Under the pieces are notes generated by a model that was not told where the DNA came from, made no database searches, and saw only the letters and a list, made by a program, of their open reading frames with translations. From NCBI GenBank assembly GCA_951802425.1, contig OX637797.1, forward strand, positions 2,356,001 to 2,420,000: 64,000 nucleotides of DNA, given 5' to 3'. Shown here in pieces: positions 42,657-54,577 of the stretch. Both the position numbers and the translations under genes were made by a program. Origin of the DNA: Clavaria fumosa. Its lineage: Eukaryota; Basidiomycota; Agaricomycetes; Agaricales; Clavariaceae. Numbering within the stretch: the first letter of the stretch is position 1; each line of letters starts with the position of its first letter.

Positions 42657-43388
42657 TCCAGGCGCGGGTCCGGACTTTCCTCTCTATGTCGTAGATACCA
42701 TAGTCCACCCTGAGACCTTCTCGCCTAGACGAAAGCAACCGATGTAGTCGCAAATGTGGCGTGTCCGCGGGGTAGATATCTATTATAATACGACCGTGCT
42801 GATCTGAATGCTGTTGAGCGAGGACGTGAAACGCGAAAATCAGTCAGTCGTTTTCTTAGTCACATGTAACACGTCCTGTCACGTCACTCACTGTTTGTGA
42901 TGTCATTCGATAATTTGTAGCCGGAATTATAAAAGCCGGGTTTCACCTTGTCCTTTGTCTCTCATGTCCTTTGTCTCCCCTTCGAACACATCACTCAAAC
43001 CACCCTCGTTTGCACGACTCTTTCATCCTCTCCTCGTCACTCCCAGCCTCAGCGGACAGAGCGCCATCCAACACGGGAGCCTTCCCCTAAAGTGTTGAAA
43101 GCGATGTCCGGGCGCACCCAAAAGGTTAGTCTATCATCTTCATATAATTAAACCCTTTCGCCCCTTGGCCTGATCGCAGATAAAAAACGGAGGCACAGGT
43201 CACGCGTTCAAGTGAAATTGTCATCGCGTTTGGGACGCGACGCGACTTGAAACCTCTCGGAACAGCATCCTCGTCGAGTTTCAGTAAAATCTCAGTACCA
43301 CATAAACTTATGAGAACACGACTGTTAGCACCCTACTAGTAGAGCCAACTTTCCTTCGCGCCAGCGTCTAGAAGTGGTCGGTTACGCC
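42657..43388. other. Upstream region of GH20 copy 2
   Basis: Homologous to 27263-27839 at both ends, but its central about 340 bp (42929-43268) are different. That central part starts with a TATA-like TATAAAAG at 42929 and includes a two-exon micro-frame (listed separately). Confidence 0.6.
43104..43215 (+). CDS. Possible micro-gene or captured 5' gene fragment (18 codons, two exons)
   Basis: ATG at 43104 opens MSGRTQK, followed by a textbook GTTAGT...GCAG intron (43125-43179) and IKNGGTGHAFK with a stop at 43213-43215. A TATA-like TATAAAAG lies 175 bp upstream with a pyrimidine-rich stretch between, as in strong fungal promoters. I do not recognise the peptide. It may be a true tiny gene, a captured first exon, or chance. 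Confidence 0.3.
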
Positions 43389-45648
43389 ATGATTTACAAA
43401 TCACCATGGCTTGGAGTCTTCCTACTAGGTGCCGTTCAGGCTCTGGCAGCCTTACAACCGCAGATTCCCTCGATTGCGCAACTCCACCCCCCACCGACCA
43501 CAGCTTCCGCTTTCACGTTAGTTCCCACAGTGAGCATTCTGGTCGATCCGCGGTTCTCGCTCGTGACTGCGCCCGGAACCCCACTTCCTTCCCGGAACCG
43601 GGACCTAAACAGATTCGCTGGCTTATTGCGCACCCAAATCGCAAGCGCCTTCGGCTTCGACCATTTGCCCCCATTTTCATACAACTATCCAGATGAATAC
43701 AATCCAGCCATATTCCTGACACTGGACACCAGCGTCACGTATTTCCTCTTCAATGGCTCACCCACCAAAGAGGGATACGATTTTGAAATCTCAGAAAAAT
43801 CGTACCGCATCAGCGCTCCGGAACCTATAGGCATTTGGTGGGGTACAAGGACGTTGTTGCAGCAAGCGATTCTCGCATCCCAGGACCCTGACAGCCAAAA
43901 TAAAATCGTGATTCCAGCAGGATCAGGATCTGATTCTCCGGGGTGGGCAGTGCGCGGCTTCATGTTAGATGTTGGGCGGCATTATTTTTCTACAGCATTC
44001 TTATGTGGGTGTGGTGGCATACGTGTCATGTCGAAACTCACAAGAATTTTTAATTGCAGTGGAACTTTGTCAATATGCCTCATTCTTCAAGCTAAATGAG
44101 TTTCATATGCATTCTTCGGACAATCTTTGGAACAATAACCTACTCACGAGCCCGGATTGGAGAAATATATACTCGGGTTTTCGCTTTCAGACCGACCCCT
44201 TGGGTGCGAACGCGGGAATCGCGAATTTCAACGAAAGCTGGTCTCGAGAAGAATTCGAGGAACTGCAGGAAAACTGCAGTAGGTTTGGCGTCCGCATTGT
44301 TCCTGAGATCGATACACCTGCCCATGCTCTCCCAATCGCCAAATGGCGACCAGGTATCTCGCAAGAGGGGCGTCCAGACCTCCTCGATCTCTCCAATCCA
44401 GCCACGGTGCCTATAGTCCAAGGCCTATGGGAGGAACTTTTGCAGTGGTTTTCATCCAGCGAGGTCTCGATCGGTGCGGACGAATACGTGTCGAGTCTGG
44501 CCGATCAATATGTTCAGTTCATCAACCTAATGGCCGCGTACTTCTCCAGCAGAGGAAGAACTATGCGCGTCTGGGGCTCAAAAGAGGCAACACTGACGGG
44601 AACACCGATATCAAAGAATGTCATCATTCAGCATTGGAGTTACCCCGACCAGTCTAACCCTCTCAAGTTGTTGAACGATGGTTATCAGGTCATTAACTCT
44701 GAACTGAAATTTCTCTATTTGAATGCCAAGACCTCAGGAAGCGATAATCAATTTCCCTGGGAACTAGACCAAGGACTTATGTGGAACGGAGGACCTGATA
44801 AGAAAGGCTGGGCACCAAACGTCTTTTCAGACACGGTCCAGGTTCCGTTCACTCAGGTCGGGCTTCTCGGCGCCATTATGGCATTGTGGAACGATTTTGG
44901 CAACACTGCTAGTACACAGCTCGAGGAGTACTACCAGCTCGCCCGAAGCCTCCCTGTTTTTGCCGAGAAAACTTGGGCAGGTTCAGGAGTCAGAGCATCG
45001 GCGCTCACCCAGAACGACTTCAACAAAGCATATCCGATATTGAATATAAACGCTCCATCGCAGAATCTGAATCGTAAACTTGTTTTTCAGGCCGCAGACG
45101 GCAGGACCATCTTCAGTTACCCTGGGGTAATTGCAGGCACTCAAATCACGAATATCAACTCTGTTGGACCTCCGTACACATTGAAATTCACTGTCAGGCC
45201 TACGTCTCTTAATGGCGCCCTCTTCCTTGGGAGCGATACAGAACTCTGGCTCAGAGAACTTGCGTTTCGCGATGTTGTGACGAACGTTTATTACCCTCTT
45301 GCTGGCGGTTATACTCCTATGCTGGGGAAAGAAACCGTAATAGAGATCCGTGCCTTCCAGGATCATACGGAAGCCCTCATCGAAGGGAAAACCTTGAGGT
45401 GGACAACTACTTTCTTTGCTTGGACAGACTTTATCACCAAGGACATGTCTTTCGCGGCCCCCTCATTCTCGGTTGGCAGCAGTACATTTCAGGGAACATT
45501 GTCCGATGTCTCGTTGGCCGCAGGTGCCTCCCCCCAAACCCCCCGACCTTTCCCCCCGCCTCCTTTTTCAGGTGTGGGCAGGTACAACATCGGAGCCATC
45601 ATTGTCAATTCCGTTGTGGCTACAATCATCATCTTCGTAATGCTGTGA
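43389..45648 (+). CDS. GH20 beta-N-acetylhexosaminidase, copy 2 (complete)
   Basis: Nearly identical to copy 1, with the original C-terminus. It hydrolyses terminal GlcNAc/GalNAc, for example from chitin oligomers or glycoproteins, outside the cell or in the vacuole. Start MIYKSPWLGVFLLGAVQALA (signal peptide) at 43389. The RGFMLDVGRHYFS block precedes an intron (about 44002-44058) and LNEFHMHSSDN; acid pair in VSIGADEY near 44475; AIMALWNDFGN near 44875. The end is Pro-rich (RPFPPPPF) followed by a hydrophobic tail VNSVVATIIIFVML, suggesting a GPI-anchor signal or tail anchor. Copy 1 lacks this tail because of the fusion. Confidence 0.85.
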
Positions 45649-46457
45649 CCGTGGATGGTGATGTGGAAGGACATTTACTCTCTAGGCTCAAGCGATACAA
45701 GTCGTTAGGTCTTCACACTCGGAAAAAAAAGCACCGTGGGTGCACTCTATGATACAAAAGGATTTATTGCGCTGTGGCTAGTTGGTCACATAATCTCTTT
45801 ATGATAACCTCACCAGACCAGGCTTTATGATAACCTCACCAGACCAGGAAAACAACCTTGTCCAGGTTTCACGCTGTGAATCTACAATGTTTACAGCATC
45901 TCAACTCACCATGGCGAATTGAAACAGACGATTCAAAGCAGCAGTGGTTGATGTGTACTTGTGCATGCTTCGAGAACTTGACCTTGCTTCAGCAAGGTCT
46001 CCCACTGCCGTCAAAGTGTGAGAAAGTTTTGATTTCTTCGATACTAGTACATGTAATGTATGTATTTCATGACGCCGAAAATGCTATCCAACAGCAAACC
46101 TGCGTGAAACAAGGTCTGTGCCGCCGCAGGTGGGCCCTTCCCTCTCGCCAAGCATGGTACACTGAAACCCCTATATTGTAACTTACCCACGACTCACCAA
46201 GCCAACTCGTTCGTCACCGGCGGAGCAGTAAATGAAAACGGGACACACGAGCAGTTCTAGGCGCATGGTAAAATGTGAATAATTGTAAACAACGTGGTTG
46301 AGGCTTGTGGCTTGATAGGGCCTGGCCGCTCAGGTACAACTAGGTCGGGTGCAGAGGCCTGAGGCATCGAGGGACACTCTCACCATGAGACCGCTGAAGG
46401 TGGACAAGCAGTCGCTGCGCCTTTCGGTACCGTACGAACACAAAGTAGGATCGACAT
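45649..46457. other. Gap with a 26-bp tandem repeat
   Basis: About 800 bp between GH20 copy 2 and the next gene. It holds two adjacent identical 26-bp units, CTTTATGATAACCTCACCAG and the next six bases, at 45797-45822 and 45823-45848. The longest open frame (45858-46181) shows no family pattern. Nothing else recognised. Confidence 0.5.
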
Positions 46458-47673
46458 GGTTGACGCCAGCGGCCTACTTTATAATGGCAAATATTTCCTG
46501 CGTTGCTTTTGCACCATGCTCGTCTGATGGCCTCGCTAGTTCCTTGGGTTTCTTGGCCTCTTCGCCTTCTACTTCGTCACCTCCCGTGACTTGACCATAT
46601 GTCCCCCGGTTTCGCGGTCAAACTACTCTCGTGCCTCTTGTCAACCTGCTCTGATCAAAAGCGGCGATAATGTCCAGGCAGGAGGAGTCTTCACCTACAC
46701 CGTCCAGCTAGGAAAGGCGATAGCCTACAGAGGTGAAGAGCTCAATTGCAGCGTCAGCTCTCTTTCATGTTCCCTTGGCAAATGTTTTAACATCTGGATC
46801 TCAGGTCCAGTCCTCGTTCGGCCTTTTCGATGCTGTTGTCGGCGTCGCGTACCTCGAGGCCAACCTAGGCTGCGCCGCCAATCCCAATGTCTTCAACCTC
46901 ACTGTGCAGTACAACACTCTGGCTTCGTCGGCGCCAAGTGCGCTTGCACAGGCTTCCTCATTCAAATCAGTTCTGTTTACTTACAGCAACTTCATCTTCA
47001 ACAACATGAGCGTGTCTAATGCTGCGTCGAACTTGACCGCGCCTTTTATTGGCGCCATTTACTCGGATACCGATAAATTTACGGCTACACTTAGAAAGTA
47101 CGCCCCGCGTTTTCCTTCATCTCTTTGTTAATGAAGACAATTTCTCCCTAGCGGGCTTGATCGTCGTGCATTGGCTACCAGCCCTCTGCCCTCTGACCAG
47201 CAGATATTCACATCTCTCCAGATCGTAGGTGCGACGTCATATTTATGTTTTCTGGCATCAGGCCATCATTCTGAGCACGCTCCTCCTCTCTAGATGATTC
47301 ACTTCGCCAGACCCTCCTTAACGACGTTACCCTCATATCCCTAGCGCTCGAATACCTATGCAATGGACAACACGGCGATCCTACGTGCTTCACCTCACCG
47401 AGGACCCCGCTCCAGCTGGCCTCTGTCCTCTTGGCTTCCATCTTTCCACTGCTGAACACACTTTGGAGTCTAGTTATCTTTTTTGTGAAGCTTATTGACG
47501 GGTGGCGCAGTGACGGAAAGCAGCCCCCGCCACTACCAACGCCGTTACTCCCAAAATCACACGACAAGGAGCAGAACGAAGCGCAACAGCGCAGTCAGAA
47601 TGTGGTGGATGCGCCAGAGGCACTCCCCCTTATCCCGGTTCTGAATGATCAGGGCGGTGAAGCACCGAACTAA
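46458..47673 (+). CDS. Hypothetical membrane protein
   Basis: Not recognised. Pieces that look coding: MVDASGLLYNGKYFLRC at 46458; FLGFLGLFAFYFVTSRDL (membrane helix) near 46540; a lumenal-type Asn-rich segment with FGLFDAVVGVAYLEANLGCA and VQYNTLASSAPSAL near 46815-46930 and many N-x-S/T sites; then STLLLSR-like and LASVLLASIFPLLNTLWSLV (helix) near 47430, and a polar Pro/Gln-rich tail ending GGEAPN at 47673. Several introns are needed. A stop between the first two pieces (near 46528) is not explained by a normal-sized intron, so the start may lie elsewhere or the gene may be damaged. Confidence 0.4.
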
Positions 47674-47895
47674 GCATATTTACCCCGCTCTCATCTGGCA
47701 CGTCTCTGTTTTCCATTTTGTCAGGGACAGGTCTTACATTTTGTTTTGGTTCATAGAGTACATGCGCATCTGTCTATCTGCTGTTCCCAATATAATAATT
47801 TACATGTATAAATCAGACAAAGGACAGTGACTAGGAATACATTGTTTACAGAGAGCAAAGAAAACGAAATGAATCAAGCATAACAATTCTATCCG

Positions 47896-50800
47896 TCATC
47901 GTATCCATTCGCCAGAACGGGCTAGCTGAGCGAAGACACCGTTGCGCTCCATCAGCCATTGGTACGTCCCGTGCTCCTTGAGTTCCCCGTCTTGCATGAC
48001 AAGGATGCGGTCGCACATGCGCATGACCGACAGCTTGTGCGTGATCATGATCGTCGTCCGGTCCACCTTGATTCGGCGGATCGTCTGCATCAACAAGGCC
48101 TCGTTGGCCGAGTCGAGGGAGGACGTGGGTTCGTCCAAGATAAGGATCTTAGACGGCCGAGCCAACGCCCGAGCAATTTGCACGCGCTGCGCTTGTCCGC
48201 CTGAAATAAGCGCCGCGCTCTCGCCCAACATCGTGTCGTACTGTTCAGGTAGACTCACGATAAAGTCGTGTATGTTCGCGTCCATCGCCGCTCGCTGGAT
48301 ATCGTCCTGGGACACTTTGCCTAGGCCGTACGCAATGTTCTCTGCGACGGTAGCATCGAAGAGGTGTACGGTCTGGCTGACCACTGCCACGTGTTTGCGC
48401 AGGTAGTGTACGTTGATCTCGCTCAGTGGCCGCTTGCTAGAGCCGATGGAGATGCGGCCAGAATCGGGCTCGTACAGCCGCTGGAGCAGCGCAGCGACGG
48501 TGGACTTGCCCGAGCCAGAGGAGCCAACGATAGCGACGCACTCTCCATCCGCGATCTTCATGGAGAGGCGATTGAGCACCCTAACGTCCGGACGTTCAGG
48601 GTACGCAAAAGAGACACGATCAAAGGTGATTGTGCCCTTGAGTGGGGGTTGCAGGAGACCATGTGATTCGTTAGAGAGAGGAGGGAGCTTGAGCAAATGG
48701 CTGAGATCGAAAGCGGCCTGCACTGATTTCGCGATCTTTTCGGCTGATAAGATGGCGGGTGCCGGTCAGATGAGCCATTTATGTTGAAATCTATGAGGTT
48801 GACGTACTGAATGCCAGCAGCTGCGAGCCGATGGTGACGGTGAAAATGATCAAGTTTAAGACTTCTACCATTTGGATATAACTATATATCCCGCGAGCCA
48901 AAAAGACGGCGCCGACATAGAAGAGTAGGGCTTCCGACAAATAAATCAAAGCGCTCGCAATGCCATAGGTGGTGCCTTCAATGAAGGCGCCTTTGACACC
49001 TACGGCAAGAGCATGATCGGCAGCCTTGTCAAACTGGCTTTGGAAGACAGGTTCAAATGACATGGAGCGGATTCCACGAATGTTCGAAATGGCCTGGAGG
49101 ACCGAGGCTCTTGAGTCTAGCCTCAAAACAGGTACCATTTGGGCACTCACCTGGTAATACACTCTAGATATATCTTCCTTGGCGCGTTTCCTCCGCCTCT
49201 CGCACCGTGCCGCCCATGCGCTTTGGACTGTCATGACGCCCGCAAACACGGGCGCAACCGCCACACCCACTAGCGTCAACTGCCACCCGCGAACGAGGGC
49301 CCATGTCAGCCCTGCACACACCATCGTCACCACAACGACGAATTGGCCCAGCACTTCCGCCATCAGCACGCGCACCTCGTCCCCGTCCTTGATCAGGATC
49401 TGCACCATGCGGAGGGCGCTGTTCTGCGGCCGATCGAACCATGTCTTGTCCTGGGTCAGGATGAGGTCGAAGCACAGCGCTCGCGCAAAATTGACCCAGT
49501 GCATCGCCACGGTCTCCATCATGAAATACTTGAGGCCGACGAGGAGGCCGTCGCCTGCCGCTATACCGAGGACGATAGCGCCAAATTTATTGATCCTTCT
49601 TGCATTGCTAGCACCAATCGACACCTCGAATAGCAGTCGCGCCAAAACAAACGAGAAACCGGGTGTTATGCAGCCGCTGGCGATGCATATAAGCAGACCC
49701 GCCGTGACCCAGGTCTTAGATGGGACGCTCGGGTACAGGTCTCGTATGAGACGCCAGAACGACTGGGGCGCGTCCGCCCGCTGGAGCTGCTGCTCCTGCT
49801 TGATGGGAGTTCGTGGGACGTCCACCTTGACATAGTCCTGTTCGCCCGGTACCAGTACCGCACGGTTCTTGCGAGGTGTCCCATCAGGCGCGTTGCGCCG
49901 TCGCGACGCCTCCGCGGCGGTGCGATGCATGGGCATCTCTGGTCGCCCATACGCACCTGCCAAGTCGTCGAGGCGCGGTATACGGCGGATGCGCCGCGAG
50001 GGGCTATGACTTGCGACGATCGAGAACGTGCTCATGTTGTGCAACGACCGACGTGACCACGCCGCCGGGTTAATCCGTATCGTTGCTTCAGAATCGTCCG
50101 CGGGCGCGTGCTCCCGCTGCACCTCTGCCCATTCACGATTCGGCTCTAACGCTTTCACTGGTAAAAAGCCGCCCGTGGCTCTTTGACTTTGCATCATCGA
50201 TCTAAATTCGCCACCCTGTATGCGCTCTAAGTCCTTGCGGTAGCCCTGTTCTACGACGCGTCCACGTTGTAAGACGTAAATAAAATCTTGTGTAGTGATT
50301 TGTGATAGATCGTGCGTGATAACGACCGTTGTCATTTTCCTACGCCAACGCTTGATAGCTTCAAATACCAACAAACGAGAAGTTGCATCCAAAGCAGACG
50401 TAGATTCGTCTGGACGATAGTTTCTTTTCAATACGGGGACTTCAAATGCGAATCAAGACTGATAACGCACCAAGAATCAGAACAGTAGGATTCCGCAGCA
50501 GGGCGCGAGCAATGGCTAAGCGTTGCCGCTGCCCTCCTGATAGTAGAGCTCCTCCAGTCCCCAATCTCGTGTCATATCCGTCGGGTAACTCTCTGACAAA
50601 GTCATGCATCAGAGCGGCTCGACAAGCCTCGATAACCTCTGCTCGAGCGACCTCCGAAGGCTCGCGGCGACCTGCCACGCCCATGGCCACATTCTCGTGG
50701 ACCGACATATCGAACAGAATGCACTCTTGCGAGATGCAGCAAATCTCTTGCCTGATCCAGGACTCGTCCAGGTAAGCGATGTCCTGGTTGTCAACTTGGA

Positions 50801-52316
50801 CGACGCCGCTTTGGGGACGATACAGACGTAATAAGAGTTGAGCTATCGTCGACTTGCCAGACCCAGAGCCGCCCACGATGAACGTCATCTCCTTTGCTGG
50901 CATAAAAAGATTTACATCTTGGAGGACAGGTACGGTCGGCCGAGTTGGATAGGTGAAAAATACACCTTGCATCCCAAGCTCACCGGACGACTGCCCAGGT
51001 ACAATCTTGCGCAAGCTCTTCATAGGATTGCGATAGAGGGACCTGTCTCGCTTGAGCACGATGACGGGGCTAGAAGGCGACTTCGCAAGGGCGAACAGAG
51101 CAGCGGCTGCTACTTTGCCCTTGGTGAGGATGACAAACTGAGGGATGCACATTTGGAGGTTGCTAGTCGCGATCAAGCATGCCCAGAACACAGCCATGAT
51201 GTCTCCTGGGCTTAATTTTCCCTGCCTCACTAACTTAGAACCGAACCAGAAGCCCTGTACAAACATGGCCATGAGGATGACTTGGCTAAGACCGGAGGTG
51301 GTGCCCCAGACAAGGTTGAGCCTCCTGTCAACAACGAAGAGACGGCGGAGGACGCGGGTAAGAGAACCGTGCTCGTACGCCCCAGCGTTGAACGCCTTCA
51401 CAGTGGGGATAGCGGTGACGGCGCGTTCGACCACGGTGCCCGCTTGAGCGTTGATGGCCAGCTCGCGCTCAAGCAGCGGGGCGGAGAGGGCTTGCGAGAG
51501 AATTTGGACGATGATAAGGGCAGGGACGGCGGACAAGATCACGAGGGTGAGCAGCCACGATCGCGAAAAGGCCAGTGCAAGGCACGTGATGCATGTCGTT
51601 ATATGCTGGATTGACATTCCAGCTGCTAAAGAAGAGGCCTGTTGAATCTGTTCCGTTTCTCTGCGTCCATGGAGACCATAAGGGCGAGAAGATGCTCATA
51701 GGACATATTCTTACTTTGAAAATCTAGACATCATGCCGCCTGCACCAACAGGCGCATCGTCATCTGCGCGAACACTCTCATTGCCGATCTTCATGTCGAA
51801 CCACAACATGTCCTTTCTTGTGACAGAGAGATACACGTGCTCGCGTACAGCCCTGACGTTTTGCTCGCCGGTCCATATCCAGAGGGCGGACGTGAGGCTG
51901 CCCAATATCAACGCGCCTGCGGCTAGGGCAACCAACTCAATTGCGGCGATGCCAATGCCGTGCATGAGTCTAGCTTTGTCATCGGGCGTGGGATGTAGAG
52001 CCAGGGAAAACCGAGAGAAGACATCGAAGACCTGGCCGACGATAAAGGTCATAAAGGGCGCAACACCGCCTGCCACCATGGAGGCTAAGATGGCAGGTAA
52101 ACAGATGAAGAAGAACTGGCGACGAGAAAGGAGGGAGAAAATAAGACGGATGGAAGGAGTTGGGCCTCGATCGTCATTGCCGTGAATGGTGAGGTCGTTT
52201 GAGACGACTTTTTCTGCAGGGACCAGATGTTCTTGTAGGTCATGTTTAGTGGTAAGGGTGACGGTGGTAGCGACTGATCTAATAGAGTCATTTACAACAG
52301 GATGATTGGAGGTCAT
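47896..52316 (-). CDS. Ste6-like ABC-B transporter (candidate a-type pheromone exporter)
   Basis: Full-length (TMD-NBD)2 transporter, about 1,380 residues. Yeast Ste6 exports the prenylated a-factor; basidiomycete homologues are thought to export CaaX pheromones. Start MTSNHPVVNDSIRSVATTV at 52316. First TMD: FFFICLPAILASMVAGGVAP onward. NBD1: Walker A GGSGSGKST near 50860, signature LSGGQRQRLAIARA near 50530, Walker B split by an intron that joins LIL-D-ESTSALDATSR (donor about 50466, acceptor near 50407). A linker rich in Arg and Ser leads to TMD2 (LYPSVPSKTWVTAGLLICIA). NBD2: GSSGSGKST near 48510, ISGGQAQRVQIARA near 48190, LILDEPTSSLDSA near 48130. It ends SGEWIR at 47896. All ATPase motifs are intact. 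The substrate is inferred. Confidence 0.85.
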
Positions 52317-53285
52317 TGAGCATAAAACAAGCGACGAAGAACAACGAAGAAGAACAATGGTGTGGGGGGGGCATGTCCATAACAGCAAACGAGCAGGGAC
52401 GGGGTCACAATATATATATGGGGGGTGAGAAGTGATATACGTAAACAAATCGAGTAGCGCTGTGATAGGATGGTTGAGTCGATTCACACGCTTAGCTACA
52501 AATAAATGCAAACTCTTCTCAAACAACCGTTGCACCGAAGTAAGGCCTTTTGGGCCTCGAGGCTGCGGACAAAAACTTGAATGATCCACGTTGGAAGGCA
52601 AAAAAAACGTACGACCGTCCTTGACCTCGTCGACTCAAGCTCTCTTGCTCAATTTAACCCATCGAGCGCATCACATCGATAACACGGTGGCTAAACAGAA
52701 GACATCTCCAAACTCGGGCAACAATGAACGCCATAACCGGACATCGCCTTTCGTTTCAACGATGCCGTCTTATTTTTTGATTTCCAATTTCTTATATCCT
52801 GCTGGAGTCATCTTGGAGTCATCTTGTACAATACACAGCAGAGTGAGACTCCAAATTTTCTGTCGTCTTGCTCGCTTGCCGTAGCTATTCTTGTTCGCAA
52901 CGAGCTCTGCTTGCAGGCTACGGCAATGCGAAGCGCGTGACCTGTGAACGCAGTTAGGCGTTCTAACACCGTATCATTTCGTTGCTCCACGCCCGCAACC
53001 ATGCTGTCGTTACAGGGCACGATCCATCAAAGTGACAAAGCCATCTTTTGAGTGCGACATTCACCTACAAAAGAGCCACTTCATATAACTATGTGAAAGA
53101 AAAGCTTACAGAAGAATCTGCTTGACTTGCCCCTGCTTCACACTCGAAGTTGGCCCACAAGGAACTGAAGTGGGTTACTGACAATCTGCAACCCCTAGTT
53201 ATTGCTGTGCTGAGCTTGAAATTCACCAAAATCAGCACAGGACAATGCCTGTTAAACCTATGAGAAGAATGGATGCCTTTCCCTG
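52317..53285. other. Gap: ABC-transporter promoter, then nothing recognised
   Basis: A run of alternating TA (TATATATAT) at about 52409, roughly 95 bp upstream of the ABC transporter start, could act as its TATA region on the minus strand. From 52600 to 53285 only short frames; no gene or repeat recognised. It marks the border with the repeat-rich right arm. Confidence 0.5.
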
Positions 53286-53906
53286 TCAGTGACTGGCCAC
53301 CAGCTTCACTGGCATTGCAGTGCAACTCAGTCTCAGGTGTCAGAGTTGAGGGGAGGGGAAATGAAATCTATAGGCAACTACAGGGAGTCCTACCTAAGAT
53401 ACAGGAACTGGTCAGGAATAGACCAGGTTGAAGACAAGGGAATTAGATGACTGAACAACTGACTACTTATACTACCCAGGCCTTATCTCCTTATCATGGC
53501 CCATGCAGAATACCCTGCTTCTATTTCACTAGGCATAGGAATATGTGCCTCAGAAGTGGGGTTTCTGACTGTCTGCAGCATCTGTAGTCCATAGTGCCTT
53601 CCTAGTGTGGTCTTTCATCAGTCACAGAAGTTTTCTGTGGGAGTCCCCCTCATTATCATCACTGCCTGTGATCTGGACTTCATAGGAGTCAGTCCAGTCA
53701 CATGTAGGCTTTAAGCACTGATTGGTGCTTATGGTAGTTGCCTGTTTTAGTGTGCCTAACACTTGGGCTTCTCAGACTAGGTGCCATACCTAGCTGGTCC
53801 TTGGCACAATTAGGGACAAGTTAAGTCTGGTAGTTCATGGGTGTTCTATGGTCCATGCAAGCTGTTAGTCATGTGGCTTGATGTTCCACATGGGTGAGCT
53901 GTGCTG
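53284..53906 (-). repeat. Decayed partial gypsy LTR, CpG-free
   Basis: Starts TGTCAGTGACTGGCCACCAG and follows the LTRs at 31678 and 40392 in order (TCTATAGGCAACTAC, GACTACTTATACTA, TGGTCTTTCATCAGTCACAG, TGCCTAACACTTGGG, TTGATGTTCCACATGGG), then breaks off near 53900, short of the LTR end. Where the intact LTRs have CG this copy has TG or CA. I find no CG dinucleotide from the start to about 53905. Confidence 0.85.
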
Positions 53907-54284
53907 CGTGGACTCACAACATGGAACAGGTAAGAGTCCAACATCTTGGACAAAGCCAAACAAAACTTGAACATCTCTGTCAGAACACCTCTCTCCCTAC
54001 TACTAGCACCTTCGTATTACCACTACAGTGCTGCAATCCACTCTCTACACTCTCAACTTTTTGTATAGTTTGTGTAGCTTGTCCACTGTTTTTTGGGCTC
54101 CTCTGGGTGTTTTCAGCTCCCATGGTTACAACACAGAATTCAGTACCTCCTGAATCGGCTGCCAACACCCCTGCAGGGCCCATGACTAAGGGTAAGGGAT
54201 GAAGAGGACTCTCACCTGTTGGGGGGGAAGCTTCTTCACCTGCCCCAGCAGCACTGGACCTTGACCATCTAGATCTCAATAGCC

Positions 54285-54577
54285 TAGGGATGCCACAGTC
54301 TGGTTAAGTCTGGTTCAGGGCCAAATTTTTCGAACCCAGAACCAGACTTTAGGTCTGGTTCAGGCCAAATTCCAAACCTTAAACCTGAGTTCGGTCCAAG
54401 TCCAGTTCATTGGACTGGACTTTTATTAAATAAGGTAATGGTTTGCCCAAATTTGGGCTTCTGAACTGAAATTTTGGTTCGGTTCACCCACTTGGCTGAA
54501 CCTGAACCTCATTTTTGGTCTGGTCCAGTCCAGTTCAGGTTTGAACCAAAGTTCAGAACTGAACTATGGCATCCCTA
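54285..54577. mobile_element. hAT-type MITE, 293 bp, copy 2
   Basis: Same family, orientation and length as 32001-32293. Ends TAGGGATGCCA; 8-bp target duplication CAATAGCC at 54277-54284 and 54578-54585. Most CG sites of copy 1 are TG or CA here, so it has decayed with its surroundings. Confidence 0.93.

Larger units (their letters stand above)
30060..45611 (+). repeat. Tandem duplication, right unit, split by a 10.4-kb insertion
   Basis: Matches 24565-30059 in order: MPDU1 C-terminal part and spacer (30060-31351), the 3' part of RTA1 (41797 onward), the RTA1-GH20 spacer and GH20 up to 45611. DNA equivalent to 25856-26590 (the 5' half of RTA1) is missing and replaced by 31352-41796. Small further changes: the MITE at 41939-42144 and a different spacer at 42929-43268. 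Confidence 0.88.

Noticed and set aside
45858..46181. 107-codon frame in the gap after GH20 copy 2
   Set aside because: No recognised motif, no splice context, ordinary for random sequence of this length.
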